6,067 bases of DNA from Chitinophagaceae bacterium (GTDB lineage: Bacteria; Bacteroidota; Bacteroidia; Chitinophagales; Chitinophagaceae): positions 1-6,067 of the forward strand of contig PLXD01000127.1 in NCBI GenBank assembly GCA_003151295.1, written 5' to 3'. Below the pieces are notes generated by a model. It saw nothing but the letters and a program-made list of their open reading frames with translations, did no database searches and was not told the origin of the DNA. Shown piece after piece: positions 1-6,067 of this stretch. The first letter of the stretch is position 1. Each line of letters starts with the position of its first letter. The position numbers and the translations under genes were made by a program.

Positions 1-364
1 CGCTCAGGGGAGACATGACATTGTTATAATAGAAATTGAACAGGCAATACCCATCCCACGCCGCCAGATGATAGTAGGTGCGATTGTCCACGCCGATAAA
101 GCCGCTGCCGATATAGCCTGAGTAACAGCCCTCCTCCAGGTATTCGATATCCGCCGTGACAGCATCATTCAAAAGGATCAGTGATTGTTCCATGGCGGGA
201 AAGAAGGCGCCTATGCTGTTAAAATCCGGAAGGAGCTGCGCATCGCTGACCCCCGTGGTATCCGTGTTGTCCTTCTCGAAATGTTTTGTGCAGCCGGCCA
301 GTACGACGATCAGGAAGATCATAAGGGATCGTATGCCGGATATATATAAATTGAGACTTTTCAT
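1..364 (-). CDS. SusD/RagB-family nutrient-binding outer-membrane lipoprotein, N-terminal part (truncated by window edge)
   Basis: My translation of the minus strand from the ATG at 364 gives 121 codons with no stop before the window ends, so only the N-terminus is present. Residues 1-25 form a lipoprotein signal: a short polar start, a hydrophobic stretch at about 14-23 (LMIFLIVVLA), and lipobox LAGC with the acylated cysteine at 25. The following segment, with GVSDAQLLPDF near 38-48 and GAFFPAMEQ at 52-60, resembles the SusD-like families (SusD/RagB, Pfam SusD-like_2 type) whose members start with 'NT...GVT..QL..DF..IG..FP'. Later YSGYIG (81-86) and FYYNNVMSPL (111-120) fit the same family. 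SusD-like proteins sit on the cell surface as a lid over their SusC partner and capture substrate. The gene starts 24 bp after the susC stop, so the two are almost certainly co-transcribed. No Shine-Dalgarno is visible; the leader is A-rich, as is common in Bacteroidota. Ligand specificity cannot be inferred. Confidence 0.88.
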   Translation of the reverse strand, partial: MKSLNLYISGIRSLMIFLIVVLAGCTKHFEKDNTDTTGVSDAQLLPDFNSIGAFFPAMEQSLILLNDAVTADIEYLEEGCYSGYIGSGFIGVDNRTYYHLAAWDGYCLFNFYYNNVMSPLS

Positions 365-388
365 TTGTTTGATTTTATAGTATACAAA

Positions 389-3300
389 TTAGAAAGTTAC
401 ATTAAGGGACAGCCCATAGCTCCGGGTGGCAGGCAAGCCGGACACATCGATACCGGGCCATTGATTACCCGTAGACAAAGACATCTCGGGATCGAATGGA
501 GCATCCCTGTGTATATACCAAAGGTTCCTGCCTACCAGGGAGAGCTGGATATTCTTAATGACCGAATTGGCTATCAGTTTTTTAGGCAGTGAATACCCCA
601 GCATAACCTGCCGCAGCCTTACCGTAGTGGCGCTGTACATATATTCTCCGGTGGCATGCTGGCGGCCCCCGATCGTCGTGTACCATTTCTGAGCATCCAC
701 CATATTGACGTCATTGCCGGTCACCGCATCGATCCCGTTGACTTTTACGCCCCCGGCAGCCCGCGCATCCCCGGAAGCCTTCGATACGCCGTAACCATCC
801 AGGACCTGCTGTGTCAGCGCCATTACATGGCCGCCGAAAGATCCGTCAACGAGGAAACTGAGCGAGAAATTCTGTAGATCGAATCCATTCGTCCATCCCA
901 GCCTGAAATTGGGATTTGCATTCCCTACATACCCTAACGCAGATTGCACGGCAGGCGTTCCGTCCGAATTGATCACTATTTTATGCGTCGCAGAATCCCG
1001 CTGTAACACCTGCCCATACAGGTCGCCATAGGATCCTCCTACTTTTAAGATGTTGGAATAATTGTTGATATTCTGCAGCAATACGTATTGATCGACACCC
1101 GCCGCCAATGATTTTACCTTGTTCCTGTTCAGATCGAAGTTGGCCTGGGTATTCCACCTGAGCCCGCTGCCGGGCTTTTGGGCATAGCGGAGCATGATCT
1201 TGATTCCCGTGTTCTGGATATCCCCTCCATTGATGAACCTGCTGCTATACCCTGTTCCCGGCGGCACGGCGATCGAGAAGAACTGGTTAATCGCATTTGT
1301 CTTGTAATAAGTGAATTCGAAACTCAGCTGATCCTGAAACATACGAAGCTCCGTGCCCAATTCCAGGGATTTGCTTTTTTCCGGTTTTAATTCTCCGAAG
1401 GGGGCTGTCGTATTGAACACAATTTGTCCATTGCTGACGTAGTTGACGGGGTTGGTGACGTAAGCAGGCACTGTATTGCCGACCTCCGCATAAGAACCTC
1501 TGACCTTTGCAAAGGTGATCGCCCTGGGAAGAGTCACCAATTCATTTAATACCACCGTCAATCCCGCAGAAGGGTAAAAATAAGAGTCGTTAGGAGTATA
1601 GCTCAGGTTCGAAGACCAGTCCGTTCTTCCGGTAAGGTCTAGGTACAGCCACTTCTTCCAGGACAGGTTGAGACTTTCAAATACCGCCTGCAGCTGCTGG
1701 ATCCCTTCGGAAACGGAGCCGAAACTGGAGTTAAGGCTCTTGTTCATATTCTGGATATTGAAGACATTAGCGATAGAGAGATCATTGGAGTTGGCATACT
1801 GCCCGTTCTGCGAATTGCTGGTGATGCTGCTTCCTACCGTGGCATTGATACCGAAATCGCCATAGGACCGAATCAGGTTAAGGATGGCGTCTCCATAATA
1901 TTGTGTCGTAGTAGTATTAGCCACATCGAAAGCGCCGTTCAGCCCTCCATATACCGGAGTGGTCCCTGCATACAATTTGGTATTATTGTCATCGACAATA
2001 TAATCCGCGTTGCCCCGCAACTGGAAATTCAGCCAGGGGGTAAGATCATATCTCAATCCCAGGTTGAGCAAGACCCGGTTCCGCTTGTAGATATAGTCAT
2101 TCCTGTTGAGCAGCCAATAAGGATTCTGATTATACGCAGTGGGGGTAATGAACCAGTTCTGGGTTCCCAGGTTCCTTACGGAATCGAATATTTCGTAATT
2201 ATTTTTATAGGGAGTTATATCGAGCCCTCTTGGAAAAGTATATAAGGCCAGGACGGGATTGGTTTGAAATCCTGCATTCGGATTGTTCTTGATGGTCTGA
2301 TTGGTAACACTTACCCCTCCATTCAATTTCAGCTTGTCATTTAAAAATTTCAAAGATTCCCGTAAACTGATATTATGCCTTGTCAGGTCGTTATTCTGGA
2401 TAATGCCTTTGGCAGTAGTATTCGCATAGGAGAAATAGGTATTCGCTTTATCCGTTCCGGAGGAGACGTTGATGGAATTCACCCAGGTACGGCCCGTTTT
2501 GTAGAAGTCGGAAACATTATTCGGGGCATTGGTGATCGGGGTGCCCCAGCTTAGCTCGGATCCGGCGCCGCTCTGTCCGTAGGCATTCTGCAATTGGGGG
2601 GTGTAGGCAACTTTATCCAGCGTCATGTTGGAAGAAAAATTCACGCTCGCGACACCGGCCTTCCCTTTTTTGGTCGTGATCAGGATAACGCCGTTGGCAG
2701 CCTGACTGCCATAGAGGGCGGCAGCGGAAGCTCCTTTCAGGACACTGATGCTTTCGATGTCATCGGGATTGATATTGGAAATGCCGTCGCCGAAATCCTG
2801 GCTCGATTCAGATCCGTTCTGTACCGTCTGGACAGGGTTCTGCAAAGGGATCCCATCCACGACATACAGCGGCTGGTTGGAGCCGGATACCGAACGGCTT
2901 CCCCGGAGAATGACATTAACGGAACTTCCTAAACCCGCAGTGGTCGATACTGTCATGCCAGCGACTTTCCCGGACAGCGAATTCATGAAGTTGGTCTGCG
3001 GTACGGCTGTAATCTCCTTTCCTGTTACTTTCTGCACAGAGTAAGTAAGCCCGGTGGATTTCCGTTGAATGCCCAAAGCCGTCACTGTCACTTCGCCAAG
3101 TGAGGAGGAGTTGACTTGTAGCTGGACAATAAATGGCGGAATGATGTCGCGGGCGGGCATTTCCTTATCTACAAATCCGATAAAGGAAAAAACCAACCGG
3201 GCAGCGGCGTCCGCCTGGATCGAAAATTTACCGTGGGCATCGCTAAAAGTTCCTTTGGCCGAACCTTTTACGGTGACCGACACACCTGATAAAGGCGTAT

Positions 3301-3430
3301 TGTCCGCAGATACGACCGTACCGCTGAAGGTGACCTTTTGTTGCGCTACCAGGTCGGCGGATAAGAAGAGGAAAAACAAAAACGCTAGTGCGCCTCTGTT
3401 GATGAAATAATCAGAAAGCTTCTTTAACAT
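389..3430 (-). CDS. SusC/RagA-family TonB-linked outer-membrane receptor
   Basis: A complete 1013-residue receptor, typical in size for SusC proteins, that should import substrate captured by the adjacent SusD-like lipoprotein into the periplasm using TonB energy. Residues 1-29 form a Sec signal peptide (basic MLKK start, hydrophobic core 14-25, likely cleavage after LVA at 27-29). A carboxypeptidase-regulatory-like beta-sandwich follows at about 33-105 (SGTVVS, GTFSDAHGKFSI, FSFIGF). EVTVTALG at 113-120 is a TonB-box-like element. The plug spans about 124-256 and carries the SusC hallmarks LRG (175-177), NQPLYVVDGIP (185-195) and ALYGSQAANGVILITTKKG (238-256). The remainder is the beta barrel, ending in aromatic NVTF as expected for BAM recognition. 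There is no secretin/TonB N-terminal (STN) domain, so direct signalling to an anti-sigma factor is unlikely. I chose the ATG at 3430. An in-frame TTG at 3472 would add 14 hydrophobic residues ahead of the MLKK start and spoil the signal peptide. The substrate is unknown. Confidence 0.96.
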   Translation of the reverse strand: MLKKLSDYFINRGALAFLFFLFLSADLVAQQKVTFSGTVVSADNTPLSGVSVTVKGSAKGTFSDAHGKFSIQADAAARLVFSFIGFVDKEMPARDIIPPFIVQLQVNSSSLGEVTVTALGIQRKSTGLTYSVQKVTGKEITAVPQTNFMNSLSGKVAGMTVSTTAGLGSSVNVILRGSRSVSGSNQPLYVVDGIPLQNPVQTVQNGSESSQDFGDGISNINPDDIESISVLKGASAAALYGSQAANGVILITTKKGKAGVASVNFSSNMTLDKVAYTPQLQNAYGQSGAGSELSWGTPITNAPNNVSDFYKTGRTWVNSINVSSGTDKANTYFSYANTTAKGIIQNNDLTRHNISLRESLKFLNDKLKLNGGVSVTNQTIKNNPNAGFQTNPVLALYTFPRGLDITPYKNNYEIFDSVRNLGTQNWFITPTAYNQNPYWLLNRNDYIYKRNRVLLNLGLRYDLTPWLNFQLRGNADYIVDDNNTKLYAGTTPVYGGLNGAFDVANTTTTQYYGDAILNLIRSYGDFGINATVGSSITSNSQNGQYANSNDLSIANVFNIQNMNKSLNSSFGSVSEGIQQLQAVFESLNLSWKKWLYLDLTGRTDWSSNLSYTPNDSYFYPSAGLTVVLNELVTLPRAITFAKVRGSYAEVGNTVPAYVTNPVNYVSNGQIVFNTTAPFGELKPEKSKSLELGTELRMFQDQLSFEFTYYKTNAINQFFSIAVPPGTGYSSRFINGGDIQNTGIKIMLRYAQKPGSGLRWNTQANFDLNRNKVKSLAAGVDQYVLLQNINNYSNILKVGGSYGDLYGQVLQRDSATHKIVINSDGTPAVQSALGYVGNANPNFRLGWTNGFDLQNFSLSFLVDGSFGGHVMALTQQVLDGYGVSKASGDARAAGGVKVNGIDAVTGNDVNMVDAQKWYTTIGGRQHATGEYMYSATTVRLRQVMLGYSLPKKLIANSVIKNIQLSLVGRNLWYIHRDAPFDPEMSLSTGNQWPGIDVSGLPATRSYGLSLNVTF

Positions 3431-3517
3431 GATTAAGCAGTTTAGAATTGTAAAAAATAAAAGCAATCGCAAAGCAGCCGTTCGACGAAAGATTCACAGG
3501 CAATTTTTTAATCAAGA

Positions 3518-3548
3518 CGAATGTAGAATAAGGAACAAACTTTTAAAA
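3518..3548 (-). promoter_or_regulatory. Candidate Bacteroidota sigma-ABfr-type promoter for susCD
   Basis: On the minus strand, TTTT (3545-3548) lies exactly 19 bp upstream of TACATTCG (3518-3525). The known Bacteroidota primary sigma consensus is TTTG, about 19-20 bp, then TAnnTTTG, so each box has one mismatch and the spacing is right. Transcription would start near 3510, giving a leader of about 80 nt before the susC ATG at 3430. In AT-rich DNA such matches arise by chance, so this is only a candidate. Confidence 0.28.
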
Positions 3549-3576
3549 CTACTTGTTTTTCTAATTTAGACACTAG

Positions 3577-3586
3577 GTTTGCAAAC
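3577..3586. repeat. 10-bp perfect palindrome GTTTGCAAAC upstream of susC
   Basis: The sequence reads identically on both strands. It lies about 30 bp upstream of the candidate -33 box of susC, a position where an activator or repressor dimer could bind. The symmetry does not extend further: G at 3576 faces G at 3587. A 10-bp palindrome could be chance, and no regulator gene is present in the window to link to it. Confidence 0.3.
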
Positions 3587-3615
3587 GGGAATTTCACCTG
3601 CGATTTACCGAACGA

Positions 3616-4458
3616 TCATTCGATCTGCCGGTGCAGCACGGCTAAACTTTCTTCAATAGAGATGTTGTCATGCACGATGCCCATCAATACTTTCGTAATA
3701 ATTTCAGGAGCGGTATGCTGAATAATATTGCGCCCGTATACGATCCCTGCGACACCTTGTTCCATCAACTTTTTTGTCCGGGTGACGATTTCTTCATCGG
3801 AAGCCCTACCGCCCCCCCTCACCATGACAGGCGTACTTCCGGCAATCTCCACTACCCGGTGGTATTCATCGATCTGGTCACATGGATCGGCCTTGATGAT
3901 ATCCGCTCCCAGTTCCACCGCCTGCCTCACCAGGGGAAGGATCTTCCGGAGATCTCCGTCTACCATATATCCTCCTTTCTCACTGTTAGGCCTGAAGACC
4001 AGCGGTTCGATCATCAGCGGCATGCCATAATATTCCGATTCGGATCTGATCTTTAAAATGTTATCTATGCACTGTCCGGTCACTCCCGGCGCACCGGGTA
4101 TGCTGAACAGGTTAATACACAGACAGGTGGCATCGGCCCTTACCGCCTGCAGGACCGGCTCGCCGATCATCTTGCTGAACGCATCGGGAGGTAATGAATT
4201 CCCGTACACATTGGCGACATCGCTGCGAAGCACCAGCGAAGGCTTTTGCTTTCCGGGGATCGCCTGCAGGTAGTGCAGCTGGCCGATGGTCAATTGTATC
4301 GCATCGGGACCTGCGGCGACAATCGTATCGATGACGGATTGCATACGCTCGATCCCCTGTAAAAAAGCGTATTCATTGAAAAATCCATGATCGATGGCGA
4401 CATCGAAACATTTGCCGGAGCGGGGATTGAATAACCTGTTTAGCCTGTATTTTTTCAT
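3616..4458 (-). CDS. DhnA/DeoC/LacD-type class I (Schiff-base) aldolase
   Basis: A complete 280-residue TIM-barrel protein matching the family that holds archaeal-type class I fructose-bisphosphate aldolase (DhnA/FbaB), DeoC, LacD and LsrF. These enzymes make or break C-C bonds through a lysine Schiff base. Visible motifs are the first-strand VAIDHG (20-25), ADIIKADP at 185-192 with K189 the likely Schiff-base lysine, the glycine-rich MVRGGGRASDEE (212-223), and GIVYGRNIIQH (238-248), equivalent to the phosphate-binding GRN of the family. The core is full length and no signal peptide is present, so it should be cytoplasmic. The start ATG at 4458 lies 3 bp after the stop of the upstream ceramidase-like gene, so translation is probably coupled. 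A GGGA in the end of that gene (rc GTGGGAATAG) may act as a weak ribosome site. Family members differ widely in substrate (fructose 1,6-bisphosphate, tagatose bisphosphate, autoinducer-2 phosphate derivative, amino-sugar precursors). The setting suggests a dedicated catabolic aldolase rather than glycolytic FbaB. Family assignment is firm; substrate is unknown. Confidence 0.87.
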   Translation of the reverse strand: MKKYRLNRLFNPRSGKCFDVAIDHGFFNEYAFLQGIERMQSVIDTIVAAGPDAIQLTIGQLHYLQAIPGKQKPSLVLRSDVANVYGNSLPPDAFSKMIGEPVLQAVRADATCLCINLFSIPGAPGVTGQCIDNILKIRSESEYYGMPLMIEPLVFRPNSEKGGYMVDGDLRKILPLVRQAVELGADIIKADPCDQIDEYHRVVEIAGSTPVMVRGGGRASDEEIVTRTKKLMEQGVAGIVYGRNIIQHTAPEIITKVLMGIVHDNISIEESLAVLHRQIE

Positions 4459-4461
4459 AAT

Positions 4462-5907
4462 CTATTCCCACATTGAATTAATTAAAGGCACTGTTTCATC
4501 CACCAGCACCTTACCCCCTACCGGTCCTACGGGGTTGGCCATCGCGCTATACCCGCCACCCTGAATGGCGCGCTCCGTCGGCAGGTAGTCGTTATAATCG
4601 CAGCTCAGCTGGACAATGAACGTCAGGTTGGCTTTACTCCTGCCCATGATGTTTAAACCATAGTCCACAAACAGTTCGAATGAATTGGAGGCAATGACCA
4701 CATCGCCCAGCCGGATCACATGCAGCTCCATTACATAATAGGGGTTGGCTTCCTGGTGCTGGTATTGTTCTACGACCGCCTGCTTCTTTCGTATAATACC
4801 ATAATCCGAGTTTTTATTATCCCAGGGTCCGTACGCTTTGATCTTTTCATTGTGTTCAATCTCCTCCAGGAACCTGTTCCAGGCCGTCCCGGGAGAAGCA
4901 GGATCTTTGGGTTCCCTGGAATTGATCTCTTTGACAACGGCCAGCGCTTCCTCGTATTCTTTTTTGTGTACGATGCGCGTAGGGATATAAAGGTCCTTCA
5001 CCACATGCCTGAATACTATGCTGGTCTTTATATTCTTTTTTGCTTCCCCGTAGGCATTCATGGCCGCCTGAAAGACCCTTCTTCCTATCTCGCCGATACC
5101 GTCTGTATCCCACATATTAGGCTCTCCGGTCTTATACCCTCGTGACAGGTCACGGGGCGAGATGTCTCCGGCAGCGCCACACTGCGCCAGCACAAAAATG
5201 TCCCTGGCAAACCTCATCCTGAATTGTTTTCTTACCTCGCTCCAATAGTCAGCTGAAATAAAGTATTTGGCTTCGACCACCTGCGCCGGAGTGGCTACAT
5301 TCATGATGACCCCTGTCAATTCTCCGGTCAGGTTCCAGCAGAACAGCATGCCGACCCCCGGATCTCCCGGGCCTTCCAGGCCGATAAAATCAGGTCTGTC
5401 AGTCGCTCCGTACATTTCTGTCGTGCCGTCGGCATATTGAACTCTCCTGTTATGCCCAGTAACAGCATATTCCAATCCCCAGCTTATGCCGGCGGGCTCC
5501 CTGTTATTCCAGGCCGTAATGACCGCTTTGCATAACCTGTTCAGCAATAACTCTCCAAAATCGCTGTTGACATCGGGATAAGGTGCGGAATGGGTATGCG
5601 TGGCATTCAGGAAGAGCTTCTGCACGTCCAATTCCGGGACCTGTCGGCGTAACATGTCCTTCAGCCGGTCCTGTAAGGCCTTAAGGGAACATAACAGGTC
5701 CATGGACACCATGATAGCCAGCTCGCTCCCGCCTTTTTCGGACGCCCATTCAATACAACAGGCAGTGACCTTTAACGGGCTCTCGACATACTGTGAGATC
5801 TTTTCATAATACTGGCCGTATAACGATGCGGGGCCCGCCGGCGTTATATCTTCGATCCCCCAGCCGACACGCAGTCCCTTGTCTTCCAGCCCGGTTACGT
5901 TCAACAT
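4462..5907 (-). CDS. Neutral/alkaline ceramidase-superfamily hydrolase, short cytoplasmic form
   Basis: A complete 481-residue protein resembling the N-terminal catalytic domain of neutral/alkaline non-lysosomal ceramidases, zinc amidases that cleave N-acyl sphingoid bases. Matching segments in order are VGWGIEDITPAG (14-25), LAIMVSMDLL (63-72), the metal-binding NATHTHSAPY (101-110, H104 and H106), FISADYW (216-222), QCGAAGDISPRD (242-253), the acidic site SNSFELF (408-413, E411), and YNDYLPTERAIQGGGY (438-453) containing the expected C-terminal tyrosine. Three things differ from classical ceramidases. It has no signal peptide. At 481 residues it is much shorter than the usual 650 or more and lacks room for the C-terminal immunoglobulin-like domain. 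Where ceramidases have a zinc-ligand His in an HPT/HAT motif, this reads NVATPAQV (203-210). It therefore probably hydrolyses something other than ceramide, perhaps a small N-acyl or ester substrate inside the cell. The ATG at 5907 is the only start that keeps the first strand. It is preceded by AGGAAA a few bases upstream and lies 24 bp after the aminotransferase stop. Confidence 0.82.
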   Translation of the reverse strand: MLNVTGLEDKGLRVGWGIEDITPAGPASLYGQYYEKISQYVESPLKVTACCIEWASEKGGSELAIMVSMDLLCSLKALQDRLKDMLRRQVPELDVQKLFLNATHTHSAPYPDVNSDFGELLLNRLCKAVITAWNNREPAGISWGLEYAVTGHNRRVQYADGTTEMYGATDRPDFIGLEGPGDPGVGMLFCWNLTGELTGVIMNVATPAQVVEAKYFISADYWSEVRKQFRMRFARDIFVLAQCGAAGDISPRDLSRGYKTGEPNMWDTDGIGEIGRRVFQAAMNAYGEAKKNIKTSIVFRHVVKDLYIPTRIVHKKEYEEALAVVKEINSREPKDPASPGTAWNRFLEEIEHNEKIKAYGPWDNKNSDYGIIRKKQAVVEQYQHQEANPYYVMELHVIRLGDVVIASNSFELFVDYGLNIMGRSKANLTFIVQLSCDYNDYLPTERAIQGGGYSAMANPVGPVGGKVLVDETVPLINSMWE

Positions 5908-5931
5908 ATTTTCCTGTTTTAAATTTGACTA

Positions 5932-6067
5932 TTAATGATGGTACCCGAATTCCTTTTCTACTTCGGTAATAGCATCCTCGATCATATCCATGCCTTGTGC
6001 GGCATATTTCTCATCCATGATCAGGGGCGGGGACATCCGGAGAATATGACCGGCCGGGATCCACGCA
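5932..6067 (-). CDS. Class III PLP-dependent aminotransferase, C-terminal end (truncated by window edge)
   Basis: The minus strand is open from the window edge to a TAA at 5932-5934, giving the last 44 residues of a protein. The segment GHILRMSPPLIMDEKYAAQG, followed by an amphipathic helix ending EVEKEFGYHH, matches the C-terminus of class III (omega-type) aminotransferases, where 'R.SPPL...EE....+.....I' is the usual ending (GABA, ornithine, beta-alanine and related aminotransferases). These enzymes move an amino group from an amine or amino acid to a 2-oxo acid with pyridoxal phosphate. The catalytic lysine and substrate-specificity residues lie outside the window, so the reaction cannot be narrowed. 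The 24-bp gap to the ceramidase-like gene indicates a shared operon. I translated this fragment by hand. Confidence 0.82.
   Translation of the reverse strand, partial: AWIPAGHILRMSPPLIMDEKYAAQGMDMIEDAITEVEKEFGYHH

Larger units (their letters stand above)
3431..3615 (-). promoter_or_regulatory. 185-bp intergenic region upstream of susC
   Basis: This is the only sizeable gap between genes in the window. It is clearly AT-richer than the flanking coding sequence, with long A and T runs. It contains a candidate Bacteroidota-type promoter and a 10-bp palindrome, listed separately. I saw no GC-rich hairpin followed by a T-run that would end transcription after the aldolase gene, so read-through from the enzyme genes into susC is possible. 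No small ORF with convincing coding character and no recognisable RNA gene was found. Directly upstream of the susC ATG there is no Shine-Dalgarno, only a mixed AT-rich leader. Confidence 0.5.

Noticed and set aside
365..388. Possible promoter or terminator between susC and susD
   Set aside because: Only 24 bp, no hairpin and no paired promoter boxes. It looks like a plain A-rich translation leader within an operon.
1901..2245. Plus-strand open frame of 114 codons inside the susC gene
   Set aside because: It lies wholly within the well-supported receptor gene on the other strand, shows no recognisable domain, and is the kind of antisense open frame expected by chance.
2594..3410. Series of overlapping plus-strand open frames opposite the receptor N-terminus
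   Set aside because: The region encodes the conserved regulatory-like and plug domains on the minus strand, and the plus-strand products match nothing recognisable.
3541..3548. TTTTAAAA palindrome in the susC upstream region
   Set aside because: It is an 8-bp AT-only palindrome in AT-rich DNA, too likely by chance to call a site by itself.
4856..5113. Minus-strand 85-codon frame inside the ceramidase-like gene
   Set aside because: It is an out-of-frame, highly charged, low-complexity translation within a gene whose own frame is continuous and conserved, so there is no sign of a frameshift or overlapping gene.
4720..5145. Plus-strand open frame of 141 codons with a hydrophobic start, antisense to the ceramidase-like gene
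   Set aside because: The opposite strand carries conserved family motifs across this stretch. The hydrophobic residues are a by-product of the complementary codons.

Overview
This window looks like part of an accessory nutrient-acquisition locus from a member of the Bacteroidota, perhaps a Chitinophaga-like soil or freshwater lineage. Three things point there: an adjacent SusC/RagA-type TonB-dependent receptor and SusD/RagB-type lipoprotein, weak or absent Shine-Dalgarno sequences, and moderate base composition. The phylum is well supported. The family is a guess.

All five genes read on the minus strand, so transcription runs from high to low coordinates. In that order they are: (1) the last 44 codons of a class III (PLP-dependent) aminotransferase, 5932-6067, cut by the window edge; (2) a 481-residue protein of the neutral/alkaline ceramidase superfamily without a signal peptide, 4462-5907; (3) a 280-residue DhnA/DeoC-type class I aldolase, 3616-4458; (4) a complete SusC-like outer-membrane receptor, 389-3430; and (5) the first 121 codons of a SusD-like outer-membrane lipoprotein, 1-364, cut by the other edge. 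Gaps within the enzyme block are 24 and 3 bp, and susC and susD are 24 bp apart. The only larger gap is 185 bp between the aldolase and susC. It is AT-rich, holds a possible promoter and a short palindrome, and shows no convincing terminator. Either one transcript covers everything or susCD has its own additional promoter.

The SusC/SusD pair should bind a substrate at the outer membrane and move it into the periplasm using TonB energy. The three enzymes appear cytoplasmic. By family chemistry they could form a catabolic sequence: an amidase-like hydrolase, then deamination of the freed amine by the aminotransferase, then carbon-carbon cleavage by the aldolase. No glycoside hydrolase, protease or sulfatase is visible, so this stretch is not an ordinary polysaccharide utilisation locus. 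The linked hydrolase-aminotransferase-aldolase block beside susCD is the most interesting aspect. Its substrate cannot be read from the sequence.

No tRNA, rRNA, CRISPR array, insertion sequence or attachment site was seen.
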